NCBI GenBank assembly: GCA_000143165.1
Contig: CP002084.1
Coordinates: 682,001-746,000 of the forward strand
Origin: Dehalogenimonas lykanthroporepellens BL-DC-9
GTDB lineage: Bacteria; Chloroflexota; Dehalococcoidia; Dehalococcoidales; Dehalococcoidaceae
Direction of reading: 5' to 3'
DNA length: 64,000 bases
The position numbers and the translations under genes are program-made. This document shows, piece after piece, positions 37,570 through 47,190 of this stretch. The notes beneath the pieces were generated by a model, which had not been told where the DNA came from, did no database searches, and saw only the letters and a list, made by a program, of their open reading frames with translations. The number at the start of each line of letters is the position of its first letter. Position 1 is the first letter of the stretch.

Positions 37570-38502
37570 TTGACACATTTACTCAAAGAATTTGAATTAG
37601 CCGGAAGGAATCAGCCGACAGCTCTGACTATCGGAGTTTTCGACGGGGTGCACCTGGGCCATCAGGCCTTGCTGACTGAAACGGTACGTCAGGCTACCCG
37701 CTCCGGTCTGACTCCCGCCGCGGTCACTTTCACCGGACACCCCCGGCTGGTACTGGGCCGTCATTCGGAACTGCCTCACCTGACTTCACTGAACCAGCGC
37801 CTGTGCCTGCTCAGGGAGTGCGGTATTAATCATGTGGCGACACTGACCTTTTCCCCTGAGTTGGCAGAATTGTCGGCTTCGGATTTCATCAGCCTTCTTC
37901 TGGAATATCTGTCCTTGCGCCATCTTATAATAGGGCCGGATTTCGCTCTTGGCCGGGACCGCGCCGGTGACGCGGATTACCTGCACCGGTTAAGCCGGGC
38001 AAAAGAGTTCGATCTGACCATTATCCCCCCGGTAATCATTGACGGCGAAAGGGTCAGTTCTACTTTGATACGCCGGGCCATGGCAGACAGCGACATGCCT
38101 CGTGTCCGCAAGTTGCTGGGCCGATGCTTTGCCCTTGAAGGCCGCGTCATCCACGGAGAAGGTCGCGGCGCCCGCCTGGACATTCCAACGGCCAACCTGG
38201 AACTGGAAGCGGATCAGGCTTTGCCGGCGGACGGGGTTTACGCCTCTCGAACAACCATCGGGAATGTCACATACGCTTCCATCACCAATATCGGTACCCG
38301 CCCGACCTTCGGTACCGGCCGGCGCACCGTAGAAACTCACATCATGAACTTCAACGGTGATCTTTACGACCGCGGTCTTGAAGTTGCTATAATAGAACAG
38401 ATTCGGCCGGAGCTTAAGTTCGATTCTCCGGACGCTTTGAAGAAACAGATCCAGTCAGATATCACCCAGGCCGGACATATCCTGGCAAAGGCGGAGTGTT
38501 GA
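37570..38502 (+). CDS. ribF: bifunctional riboflavin kinase / FAD synthetase
   Basis: 310 residues, typical length. N-terminal FAD synthetase with GVFDGVHLGHQALL (23-36), and a C-terminal riboflavin kinase domain with GRGARLDIPTANL and GVYASRTTIG. It makes FMN and FAD, needed by the Hdr flavoproteins. It starts at a TTG 14 bases after the hairpin, with no clear Shine-Dalgarno. It ends in an overlap or near-overlap with tyrS. Confidence 0.93.
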   Translation: MTHLLKEFELAGRNQPTALTIGVFDGVHLGHQALLTETVRQATRSGLTPAAVTFTGHPRLVLGRHSELPHLTSLNQRLCLLRECGINHVATLTFSPELAELSASDFISLLLEYLSLRHLIIGPDFALGRDRAGDADYLHRLSRAKEFDLTIIPPVIIDGERVSSTLIRRAMADSDMPRVRKLLGRCFALEGRVIHGEGRGARLDIPTANLELEADQALPADGVYASRTTIGNVTYASITNIGTRPTFGTGRRTVETHIMNFNGDLYDRGLEVAIIEQIRPELKFDSPDALKKQIQSDITQAGHILAKAEC

Positions 38503-38504
38503 AC

Positions 38505-39725
38505 GTGGCAGACCTTGATTTTGTACTTCGGCGAGCGGTTAGTGAAATCATTTCCGAGAAGGAATTGCGCTCACTCCTGTCTTCCGGCAAAAAGCTTCGG
38601 CTCAAGGAAGGTTTCGATCCCAGTTCCCCGGACATCCACCTCGGCCACATGGTCGGCCTTCGTAAACTCCGTCAGTTTCAAGAGATGGGCCACCAGGTCG
38701 TACTTATCGTCGGTGACTGGACTGCCCAGATCGGTGACCCTACCGGGGCTTCGGTCACCCGACCGATTCTGACGGCGGAGCAGGTCAGGGCCAACGCCGA
38801 AACCTACCTTCAGCAGTTTTTCAAGGTTGTGGACCGCGCCAGAACCGAAGTCAGATGGCAGAGCGAATGGTTCACCGGCTTTACCCTGGCCGATGTCATC
38901 AAACTGACATCACGATTCACCATCGCCCAGATGCTGGCAAGAGACGACTTCAAGAAACGTTTCGACAGCAACCGCCCCATTACCATCACCGAATTTCTGT
39001 ACCCCCTGCTTCAGGCTTATGATTCCGTCATGGTCGAGGCCGATATCGAATTCGGCGGTAACGACCAGAAATTCAACCTGCTGGTCGGACGCGAACTCCA
39101 GTCCATGATTGGTCAACCGCCGCAACAGGTATTCATGACCCCCATCCTGACCGGAACCGGCGGCGGCCGCAAGATGTCTAAAAGCCTGCATAATCATATC
39201 GGGGTCGCTGAGCCGCCCGAAGTGATTTTCGGCAAGGTCATGTCCATAGGAGATGACCTTATCATGCAGTATTTTGAATTGCTGACCGACATTACCGATA
39301 ATGAACTCGACACAATCGCTGAAGACCTGAAAGCGGGCCAGGTTAATCCTATGGAGTATAAAAAGCGCCTGGCGAGGGAGATTCTCCTGCAACTTTACCC
39401 GAAAAGTTCAGCTGATAAAGCAATGGCCTATTTTGAAAGCGTCCACCAGAGACATGAAGTCCCGGATACCATTCCGGAAATCCGAATTGATTACTCAGCC
39501 TTCACCAGGGACGGCGGCGACATAGACTTGACTTCTATTTTATGTCAATCCGGTCTGACCGCCAGCCGGGGCGAGGCCAAGAGGCTGATTGCCCAGGGCG
39601 GTGTTTCCATTGACGGGAATAAGGTGACAACAGACACTTTGTCTCTGTCCAGCGGATGCGTCGTCAAGGCCGGTAAAAGAAAATTCGCCCGGTTGATCGA
39701 CTACGAAAATCGATCGGCTGACTGA
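38505..39725 (+). CDS. tyrS: tyrosyl-tRNA synthetase
   Basis: About 406 residues. HIGH-type motif HLGH in DIHLGHMVGL, KMSKS in GGRKMSKSLHN and a C-terminal S4 RNA-binding domain (SRGEAKRLIAQGGVSIDG). Belongs to the TyrS branch with the S4 tail. I chose GTG 38505 because GGAG sits eight bases upstream; GTG 38496, three codons earlier and overlapping ribF, is the alternative. Confidence 0.95.
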   Translation: MADLDFVLRRAVSEIISEKELRSLLSSGKKLRLKEGFDPSSPDIHLGHMVGLRKLRQFQEMGHQVVLIVGDWTAQIGDPTGASVTRPILTAEQVRANAETYLQQFFKVVDRARTEVRWQSEWFTGFTLADVIKLTSRFTIAQMLARDDFKKRFDSNRPITITEFLYPLLQAYDSVMVEADIEFGGNDQKFNLLVGRELQSMIGQPPQQVFMTPILTGTGGGRKMSKSLHNHIGVAEPPEVIFGKVMSIGDDLIMQYFELLTDITDNELDTIAEDLKAGQVNPMEYKKRLAREILLQLYPKSSADKAMAYFESVHQRHEVPDTIPEIRIDYSAFTRDGGDIDLTSILCQSGLTASRGEAKRLIAQGGVSIDGNKVTTDTLSLSSGCVVKAGKRKFARLIDYENRSAD

Positions 39726-39760
39726 AGATATCGGTATAGTTTAGGAAAAGGAGAGAAGCA

Positions 39761-40849
39761 ATGCAGAATCTGAGAATCCCCGGCCCCACCCCCTGCCCCC
39801 CGGAAGTGTTACAGGCCATGGGTCACCAGATGATTAACCACCGCGGCGTGGAATTTGCCGATGCCCTGAAAGATGTCACGTCCAAGATGAAAAAGGTCTT
39901 TCAAACCCAGGCCGACCCCATGCTGATTACCGGCTCCGGCACCGCCGGTCTGGAAACCGCCGTCGTTAACATGCTGTCTCCCGGCGACACCGTATTGTCG
40001 GTGTCCATCGGCGTGTTTGGCGAACGTTTCGCCAAAATCGCTGAAACTTATGGCGCCAATGTGGTCGCCCTCAACTTTCCTCACGGTCAGGCCGCCAACC
40101 CTTCATCCGTCGCCGAAGCCCTAAAGCGAAATCCGGCGGTCAAGGCAGTGCTGGTCACCCACAACGAAACATCCACCGGTATCACTAACGACTTGGGCGC
40201 CATCGCCAAGATTGTGAAATCAGCCGGTAAACTGCTATTGGTGGACTGTATCAGTTCCCTCGGTTCCATTGATGTACCGGTAGACGAGTGGGGCATCGAT
40301 GTGGCCATCTCCGGTTCTCAAAAAGGCTGGATGGTACCGCCGGGCATGGCGATGGTGGCGGTTTCCGAAGCCGGCTGGCAGGCTTATGCCGAGGCCAGAA
40401 TGCCGCGCTTCTATCTCGACCTGGGTAAAGCCCGCAAAAGCCTGGAGAAAGGACAGACCCCCTGGACTCCCAATGTTTCCGCCGTCCTGGCCTTCCGGAT
40501 AGCGCTTGATATGATGCTGGCCGAAGGACTGGAAAACATTTTCGCCCGTCACCGCCGCATGGGACAGTTCACCCGCGATGGGATCAAGGCCCTCGGCCTC
40601 ACCCTGCTGGCCGATGAACAATACGCCTCTAATACGGTAACTTCCGTCGTGGCTGATCGCGGCCTCGATCCGAAAAAACTGAACAAAATCATGCGTGAAG
40701 AGTTCGACATCGTCCTGGCCGGTGGTCAGGGACCGTTGGAAGGCAAGATTTTCCGCATCGGTCACCTGGGTCTGGTCAAGGAAGCCGATATCCAGGCCGT
40801 TTTCGACGCGCTGAAAATAGCTCTGCCCAAAGCCGGCTTTACCGGTTGA
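39761..40849 (+). CDS. class V aminotransferase (serine/alanine-glyoxylate type)
   Basis: 362 residues, PLP fold type I. The PLP lysine is in ISGSQKGWMVPPG (about 191-203), and the start IPGPTPCPPEVLQAMG is typical of serine-pyruvate/alanine-glyoxylate aminotransferases. Directly followed by serA. No serC is seen, so this enzyme may supply the amino group in the serine pathway from 3-phosphohydroxypyruvate, or convert serine and glyoxylate or pyruvate. Context favours serine metabolism; the exact substrate is inferred. GGAGAG precedes the ATG. Confidence 0.85.
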   Translation: MQNLRIPGPTPCPPEVLQAMGHQMINHRGVEFADALKDVTSKMKKVFQTQADPMLITGSGTAGLETAVVNMLSPGDTVLSVSIGVFGERFAKIAETYGANVVALNFPHGQAANPSSVAEALKRNPAVKAVLVTHNETSTGITNDLGAIAKIVKSAGKLLLVDCISSLGSIDVPVDEWGIDVAISGSQKGWMVPPGMAMVAVSEAGWQAYAEARMPRFYLDLGKARKSLEKGQTPWTPNVSAVLAFRIALDMMLAEGLENIFARHRRMGQFTRDGIKALGLTLLADEQYASNTVTSVVADRGLDPKKLNKIMREEFDIVLAGGQGPLEGKIFRIGHLGLVKEADIQAVFDALKIALPKAGFTG

Positions 40850-40901
40850 ACGGCAATAGCCAAAAAGATAATATTGTCAACAATCAGGTAACTCAAGGAG
40901 A

Positions 40902-42488
40902 ATGACTGTGCCGCAGAAAAAAGTGCTTGTCGCCGACGCCCTGGCCGCCGGCGGTATCGAAAAACTCAAGACCGTAGCCTCCGTCGATGTCAAGACCGGA
41001 ATGAAACCCGATGAACTTGTCGGTATCATCGGCGATTATGATGCCCTGCTGGTGCGGTCGCAGACCAAAGTTACTGCTGAAGTCATCGCCGCCGGAAAAA
41101 AACTGCAGATAATCGGCCGCGCCGGCGTCGGCGTGGACAATGTAGATATCAATTCTGCGTCCGAAAGAGGCATCATCGTCGTCAACGCCCCGACCGGAAA
41201 CACCATTTCGGCGGCGGAGCATGCCTTCGCCCTGATGCTCTCCCTCGCCCGCCATATTCCTCAGGCTAACGCTTCACTGAAAAGCTGTCAGTGGAAACGG
41301 TCGGATTTCCTGGGAACCGAGCTCAAGGGGAAAGCACTGGGTGTGGTCGGCCTCGGGAACATCGGCTCCGAGGTTGCCAAGCGGGCCCGCGGTTTCGAGA
41401 TGAAGGTCCTCGGCTTTGACCCTTACGTCACCGAAGAGCGGGCAAGGAACATGCAGGTTGAGCTGGCCTCTCTGGAACGCATCTACCGGGAAGCCGATTT
41501 CATCACCCTGCACGTCCCCCTTACCGCCCAGACCCGCAACATGATCGGAGCCAAACAGCTGGCCATGATGAAGCCGACCACTCGTATCATCAATGCCGCT
41601 CGGGGTGGCCTTATCGACGAAGAAGCCCTGGTTGCGGCCATCAATAACAACCGACTGGCTGGTGCCGCCATCGATGTCTTCGTCAAGGAACCATGCACGG
41701 AAAGTATTCTGTTCGACGTGCCACGCATCATCGTCACGCCTCATCTGGGGGCTTCCACCGCCGAAGCTCAGGACATGGCCACTGCCGACGTTGTCGATCA
41801 GGTTATCGACGTCTTCGCCGGCCGGCCGGCGCGCTATGCCGTCAATGCCCCTTACATCCCAGCCGAAAGCCTGCCGGTCATTTCTCCTTACGTGAAAGTC
41901 GCCAAAATGCTGGGCCGACTGCTCCAGCAAATGTCGGAAGGTCAGTTCAAGAGCCTGAACATCAAATACTCCGGTGAAATATCCGGTTACGAAACCAGAG
42001 CGCTCAAGGCGACCATTCTCGGGGGCATCCTGGAGCAGGTTTCAGAAGAACGGGTCAATGTCGTCAACGCTGACATCGTGGCCAGCAAGCGCGGTATCTG
42101 CGTTTCGGAACAGAAGGAGCCGTCATGTGAAAACTACCAGAGCATGATGACCGTAGAAGCGACCACATCCGGCGGCCCGCTGTCGGCCGCGGCCACCTTC
42201 CTGCGCGACCAGGTTCATATCGTCAGAATCAACGATTACTGGATTGACATCACGCCGGGGGGGTTCTTCCTGTTCGCTGACCATCGGGATCGACCGGGCC
42301 TTATCGGTGCCGTCGGCGGTATCACCGGCAAGGCCGATGTTAATGTCAGCTACATGCACCTGTCGCGTCTGAAGCCCCGGGGACAGGCTCTCATGGTGCT
42401 GGCACTGGATGAATCACTGTCTGATGCTGATCTGGCCGAAATCCGATCCCTTGACGGAGTCAATTCAGCCAAAATGGTAAGCCTGTGA
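40902..42488 (+). CDS. serA: D-3-phosphoglycerate dehydrogenase
   Basis: 528 residues, the long form: substrate and NAD domains (GRAGVGVDNVDINSA, GVVGLGNIGSEVAKRA), the catalytic His region VTPHLGASTAEAQ, then the allosteric-substrate-binding insert and a C-terminal ACT domain (FADHRDRPGLIGAVGGITG) that senses serine. It catalyses the first committed step of serine synthesis. It is in line with the aminotransferase upstream and pdxT downstream. Confidence 0.96.
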   Translation: MTVPQKKVLVADALAAGGIEKLKTVASVDVKTGMKPDELVGIIGDYDALLVRSQTKVTAEVIAAGKKLQIIGRAGVGVDNVDINSASERGIIVVNAPTGNTISAAEHAFALMLSLARHIPQANASLKSCQWKRSDFLGTELKGKALGVVGLGNIGSEVAKRARGFEMKVLGFDPYVTEERARNMQVELASLERIYREADFITLHVPLTAQTRNMIGAKQLAMMKPTTRIINAARGGLIDEEALVAAINNNRLAGAAIDVFVKEPCTESILFDVPRIIVTPHLGASTAEAQDMATADVVDQVIDVFAGRPARYAVNAPYIPAESLPVISPYVKVAKMLGRLLQQMSEGQFKSLNIKYSGEISGYETRALKATILGGILEQVSEERVNVVNADIVASKRGICVSEQKEPSCENYQSMMTVEATTSGGPLSAAATFLRDQVHIVRINDYWIDITPGGFFLFADHRDRPGLIGAVGGITGKADVNVSYMHLSRLKPRGQALMVLALDESLSDADLAEIRSLDGVNSAKMVSL

Positions 42489-42510
42489 CCACCGGAGACA
42501 GAGACTGGAT

Positions 42511-43119
42511 ATGAAAATCGGCGTACTGGCTCTCCAGGGGGCTTTCATTGAGCATATCCATATGCTGGAACGGGTACCATCCGTTGAGGCGGTCGAAGTA
42601 CGCCGGACTTCTCAAATACAGGGATTGAGCGGTCTGATAATCCCCGGTGGTGAAAGCACCACCATCCTCAAGCTTATCCGTCAGCACGGAATAGATTCCC
42701 GGCTGACCGAACTATCCGGCAACGGCTTTCCCATCTGGGGCACCTGTGCCGGCACTATACTGCTGGCCGGTCAGATAGCCAATACCAATCCCAACATGCC
42801 GGCCGGACTGGGGCTGATGAATATCACAGTAGTTCGTAATGCCTTCGGCCGTCAGGTGGACAGTTTCGAAAGCAACCTGCAAATACCGGTATTGGGTGAC
42901 ATTCCTTTTCCGGCGGTATTTATCCGAGCCCCGCTCATTGAGGAAACTCAGCCTCCGGTAGAAGTTCTGGCCCGGCTGGGCAACGGATCGATAGTCGCCG
43001 CACGTCAAGAAAATCTGCTGGCAACAACCTTCCACCCGGAACTGGGGCAGGACGACCGTTTTCACCGCTATTTCATCACCATGGCCGAAGCGTATCTCGC
43101 TTATTCCCGGGACTGCTGA
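42511..43119 (+). CDS. pdxT: pyridoxal 5'-phosphate synthase glutaminase subunit
   Basis: 202 residues. Triad glutaminase with GVLALQGAF at the start, IPGGEST, the Cys nucleophile in WGTCAGTI (Cys79) and FHPEL (catalytic His). PdxT supplies ammonia to PdxS for PLP synthesis. No pdxS is adjacent or in the window. Following a PLP enzyme and serA makes metabolic sense. It is convergent with ileS, only nine bases away, with no terminator visible. Confidence 0.93.
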   Translation: MKIGVLALQGAFIEHIHMLERVPSVEAVEVRRTSQIQGLSGLIIPGGESTTILKLIRQHGIDSRLTELSGNGFPIWGTCAGTILLAGQIANTNPNMPAGLGLMNITVVRNAFGRQVDSFESNLQIPVLGDIPFPAVFIRAPLIEETQPPVEVLARLGNGSIVAARQENLLATTFHPELGQDDRFHRYFITMAEAYLAYSRDC

Positions 43120-43128
43120 CGCCCCTTC

Positions 43129-46100
43129 TCAAGACGAAGTACTGTCTTGGGCTTTGCTGACGCCCAGTTTCACCGACTTGCCGTCCAACTTGTAGGCATC
43201 GGCTACGAGCCCGATATCTTCCGGTACCCCTTCAACAATAACGACCGCCAGGGTTTCTTTCCGGATATAAGTGTCCCATTCCCGGATGACGTCCGCAATC
43301 TCTGCAGAGGCCTCGAAATAAACTTTGATATGGTCCGCTATCTCGAGATCGGCGTTCCGGCGCAGTCCCTGAATACGATGGGTGATTTCCCGCACCAGTC
43401 CTTCGTCCACCAGATCCGGCGTCATCGTCGTATCGATACCGACCGTCAGACCGGCATCGGCAACCATAGCCGCTTCAGCCGGCATATCGTTTTCGCCTGT
43501 AAATACTATCTCCTTGACATTCAGCTCCTCGGCAATGGCTTCGACCAGCGCAGACAGACCGGCAGGCTTACCGGCGGAAACACCCTTGACCAGGGCCCGG
43601 CTCAAGGGCTGTCGCACCTTGATTCCGGCTTGTGCCCGGGCCGCCCGGCCGATACTGGATATCTTCATCGCCTGCCGCATAGCGGTTGACAGGTTCAGAT
43701 CTATCGCTTCTTGGTCAGCTACCGGGTAATCGGTCAAATGAACACTGTCGGGCGCATCCGGCTTCACTGACTTCACCAGATTCAGATATATGGTATCGGC
43801 CAGGAAGGGCAGGAACGGCGCCAGCAACTGAGCCGTCTTCACCAGACACTGGTACAGCGCATAATAGGCCGAAAGCTTGTCGGCATCGCTCTCCGATTTC
43901 CAGAACCTTCTCCGGGACCGCCGGACGTACCAATTGGACAGGTAATCGACAAAGCTTTCCATCGCCCGGGCTCCGGAGACCGGATCATAATTCTCCATGT
44001 TTTCAGTGACCTCGGCAATAAGCTGATTCAACTCGCTGAGTATCCAGCGGTCGAGTTCAGACACCACCGGTGGTTCTGGCCCGCTGGGATCATATTTATC
44101 GATATTGGCATACAGCACGAAGAAGGAGTAGACATTCCACAGAGTGGACATGAACGACCGGCTGACCTCTTTCACCAATTGCTCCGAAAAACGCCGGGCG
44201 TTGCCGGCAGGTGAGGCGGTGAACAGATACCAGCGCACGGCATCGGCGCCATGCTTGTCGATGACTGATTCCGGGGTGACCACATTACCCCGTGACTTGC
44301 TCATTTTCTCGCCCTTACCGTCGAGTATGTGCCCCAGGCATATCACGTTTTGAAAGCTGGGCCGGCCGAACAGCAAAGTGGACAGCGCGTGGAGGCTGTA
44401 GAACCAGCCGCGGGTCTGGTCGATGGCTTCACAAATATAATCTGCCGGAAAACGACCGTCATCGAATATCCCCCGGCTATCGGGGTCAAAGGGATAATGA
44501 TATTGAGCTACCGGCATGGCGCCGGAATCGAACCAGCAGTCGATGACATCGGTTACCCGGAGCATGGAACCACCGCACCCGGAACAGTTGAAGGTGAATT
44601 CATCTACATAAGGCCGGTGCAGATCCAGAGACTCAGGCAATCCGGAAAAACCTGGCTTAGAACTCAGCTCTTCCAGACCGCCGACGCACTCCAGACTACC
44701 GCAGTCACTGCAACGCCAGATGGGCACCGGGGTTCCCCAGTAGCGTTCCCGGGAAAAGGCCCAGTCGACATTATTCTGTAGCCAATCACCGAAACGGCCG
44801 GTCTTGATATGACCCGGATACCAGTTGATATCGTCATTGCCGGATATCAGCTCTTCCCGACAGACGGTCGTCCGGATATACCAGCTTTGTTTGGCAAAAT
44901 AAAGCAGTGGCGTACCGCACCGCCAGCAGAAGGGATAGGTGTGCAGGATTTTCTCACTCCTGAACATTAATCCCCGACTTTCCAGGTCGGAAATGATAGC
45001 CGGGTCGGCTTTTTTAACAAACTTGCCGGCACCGGGATACTCTCCGTTGATCTTCCCCTGCAGATCTACATGATGTATAAAATACAGGCCGTGTTTTCTT
45101 CCTGAATCGTAATCGACCTCCCCGTATGCCGGAGCAGTATGCACGATACCGGTACCATCGTCCATGGATACATAATCGGCGGCAATTACCGGATACTCCA
45201 GGTTTTCCGGAGAAGCCGGCGTCAGTTCACCGTTAACCAGCCGGCTGACAGTCATGCCGAATTGACCTGGGTCGTACAGGGGAGCATATGTCAGGCCAAC
45301 GAGTTCGGCGCCGGTCACTCGGCCTGCCGTTTGATATTCGTCGGCCAGAATGGCGTTGACACGAGCTTCCGCCAGTACCAGATATTCATCGCCCAGGTCC
45401 ACAACAGCGTAATCGGCGCTCTCCGATATCGCCAGCGCGGTATTGGCCGGCAATGTCCAGGGAGTGGTCGTCCAGGCCAGCAGGCTCAATGGTTTGCCGG
45501 CATAAACAGCCAGATTACCGGTCAGCCCCTGTGGGTTGACCCGAAACCTGACGTAAACCGACGGATCCTCAGTGTTCTCTTCATATCCGAGAGCTACTTC
45601 ATGAGAGGATAGTGATGTGCCGCACCGGGGGCAATGCGGAGTCACCTTGTGCCCCTGGTAAACCAGTCCTTTGTCCCATAGTTGCTTGACCACCCACCAG
45701 CCACTTTCAATGTAACTGTTGTTCATGGTGACATAGGCATTATCCAGGTCTACCCAGTAACCGATGCGTTCTGTCAGCTGGTTCCAGTCGTTGACATACC
45801 GGAAAACCGATTCCCGGCATTTCTGGTTAAACTCGGCGATGCCGTATTTTTCGATATCGGTCTTGCTTTTGAAGCCAAGTTCTTTTTCCACTTCCAGCTC
45901 CACTGGGAGGCCGTGGGTATCCCAACCGCCGATGCGCGGGGCGTAATATCCCTTCATCACCTTGTAACGGGGAATGACATCCTTGAATACCCGTGACAGT
46001 ACGTGATGAATGCCCGGCTTACCGTTGGCAGTCGGCGGCCCTTCGTAAAGGGTAAACCTCTTGTTGCCTTTCCGGTTCTGGACCGAACGCCGAAAAATAT

Positions 46101-46176
46101 CCTTTTCAGCCCAATAAGCCATTACTGCTTTTTCGGTTTCGTTGAAATTTACTCTGCTGTTGACCGGGTTGAACAT
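43129..46176 (-). CDS. ileS: isoleucyl-tRNA synthetase
   Basis: About 1,015 residues, the size of the class I Ile enzyme with editing domain. PTANGKPGIHHVLSR holds the HIGH-equivalent, WTTTPWTLPANTAL the editing domain, and GEKMSKSRGN the second signature; the anticodon-binding domain closes the protein. The start ATG 46176 has GAGGG seven bases upstream; an upstream in-frame codon would fall inside the T-box terminator. Controlled by a T-box leader. Confidence 0.96.
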   Translation of the reverse strand: MFNPVNSRVNFNETEKAVMAYWAEKDIFRRSVQNRKGNKRFTLYEGPPTANGKPGIHHVLSRVFKDVIPRYKVMKGYYAPRIGGWDTHGLPVELEVEKELGFKSKTDIEKYGIAEFNQKCRESVFRYVNDWNQLTERIGYWVDLDNAYVTMNNSYIESGWWVVKQLWDKGLVYQGHKVTPHCPRCGTSLSSHEVALGYEENTEDPSVYVRFRVNPQGLTGNLAVYAGKPLSLLAWTTTPWTLPANTALAISESADYAVVDLGDEYLVLAEARVNAILADEYQTAGRVTGAELVGLTYAPLYDPGQFGMTVSRLVNGELTPASPENLEYPVIAADYVSMDDGTGIVHTAPAYGEVDYDSGRKHGLYFIHHVDLQGKINGEYPGAGKFVKKADPAIISDLESRGLMFRSEKILHTYPFCWRCGTPLLYFAKQSWYIRTTVCREELISGNDDINWYPGHIKTGRFGDWLQNNVDWAFSRERYWGTPVPIWRCSDCGSLECVGGLEELSSKPGFSGLPESLDLHRPYVDEFTFNCSGCGGSMLRVTDVIDCWFDSGAMPVAQYHYPFDPDSRGIFDDGRFPADYICEAIDQTRGWFYSLHALSTLLFGRPSFQNVICLGHILDGKGEKMSKSRGNVVTPESVIDKHGADAVRWYLFTASPAGNARRFSEQLVKEVSRSFMSTLWNVYSFFVLYANIDKYDPSGPEPPVVSELDRWILSELNQLIAEVTENMENYDPVSGARAMESFVDYLSNWYVRRSRRRFWKSESDADKLSAYYALYQCLVKTAQLLAPFLPFLADTIYLNLVKSVKPDAPDSVHLTDYPVADQEAIDLNLSTAMRQAMKISSIGRAARAQAGIKVRQPLSRALVKGVSAGKPAGLSALVEAIAEELNVKEIVFTGENDMPAEAAMVADAGLTVGIDTTMTPDLVDEGLVREITHRIQGLRRNADLEIADHIKVYFEASAEIADVIREWDTYIRKETLAVVIVEGVPEDIGLVADAYKLDGKSVKLGVSKAQDSTSS

Positions 46177-46192
46177 GTTATTTCCCTCAAAT

Positions 46193-46451
46193 AAAAAATT
46201 CCCGCCCCTCAAGGGACGGGATATACCCGCGGTACCACCCTCGTTCCCCGGTTTTGATTACCGGAGCACTCATTCAAGGCACTATCATGCCTGTCCGTTA
46301 TAACGGTCGGCTCCGTCCAGGGCTAATCAAGATTTCTCTTTCACCCGGCAACTCAGGAGTGATTTTCAACCGGTTCTGCGCCGTCCGCTTCCACCGTACC
46401 GGACTCGCTGGGGCCGCCACCGGACTACTCGTCTCCGTCTTCGCTTTATGA
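46193..46451 (-). ncRNA. T-box riboswitch leader of ileS
   Basis: Read on the minus strand, the conserved T-box AGGGTGGTACCGCGGG is at 46241-46226. An intrinsic terminator follows: CCCGTCCC, TTGA, GGGGCGGG (46220-46201), then AATTTTTT. Upstream there is a long stem I with a GGTGGAAGC apical element. The likely specifier codon is ATC (Ile) at 46363-46361, matching the downstream gene. Uncharged tRNA-Ile would stabilise the antiterminator and allow ileS expression. Confidence 0.92.
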
Positions 46452-46457
46452 AAAGTC

Positions 46458-46486
46458 AGGATACCATATCATTTTACTTGCGGCAA
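46458..46486 (-). promoter_or_regulatory. ileS/T-box promoter
   Basis: TTGCCG (46486-46481), 17 bases, TATCCT (46463-46458). Placed right at the start of the T-box leader and 15 bases after the jag stop. Confidence 0.6.
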
Positions 46487-46500
46487 ACCAGGACCGGGTT

Positions 46501-47190
46501 TTAGCGGATGGCCCCGTCACGCGGCACAACCACTACCTTCCGTTCATCACCGACACCGACACTCTGAGTCACCACCGCCGGGTCGCCGGCCAGCACCAGG
46601 TGAACAATGCGCCGCTCGAAAGCCGACATCGGATCAAGGGGAACCGGCATTTTCTTCACTCTGACCTGTTCAGCAGTTTTTCTCGCCAGCACCTCCAGCG
46701 CCTTAAAACGCCGCTGACGATAACCGTTGACATCGACCAGGATGGGCAGATACTCTCTGATTCGCTGTGCCACCAGGATGCGCACCAGGTACTGGAAGTT
46801 AGCCAGCGTCTGACCGTGCCTGCCGATCAGCAATCCCAGGTCTTCCCCCAGAATATCGAAGACCAGACCGGACTCATTTTCGGCCTCCTCGGTTACCATG
46901 GCATCCGGGAGATATTCGACACCCGCGTCCAAACCCATATGATCCACCAGCCCCTGAATGATTTCAGTGGTGATGGCTATCGCCTCTTCAGCACAGACTC
47001 CGTTCTGTTTCTGGCCGTCAGGTTTCAAAGAAACGGTGATACAGGCTTCCTCTGCGCCGAGGCCGAAGATGCCCTGGCTACCTTCGCTTATTACGTCGAT
47101 GTCCAGGTCTTCCCTTTTTACCTTTAGCTTTTCCAGGGCGCTGCTGATCGCTTCCTCCACCGTCCGTCCGTATATCTCCTGGTGTTTCAT
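46501..47190 (-). CDS. jag: Jag/KhpB RNA-binding protein
   Basis: 229 residues in the order Jag-N domain (EIYGRTVEEAISSALEKL; SQGIFGLGAEEA), KH-like domain (LGLLIGRHGQTLANFQYLV) and C-terminal R3H domain (MSAFERRIVHLVLAG). An RNA-binding regulator linked to cell-envelope growth in other bacteria and usually downstream of yidC. Its first 37 codons overlap the 3' end of yidC in another frame. Confidence 0.92.
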   Translation of the reverse strand: MKHQEIYGRTVEEAISSALEKLKVKREDLDIDVISEGSQGIFGLGAEEACITVSLKPDGQKQNGVCAEEAIAITTEIIQGLVDHMGLDAGVEYLPDAMVTEEAENESGLVFDILGEDLGLLIGRHGQTLANFQYLVRILVAQRIREYLPILVDVNGYRQRRFKALEVLARKTAEQVRVKKMPVPLDPMSAFERRIVHLVLAGDPAVVTQSVGVGDERKVVVVPRDGAIR

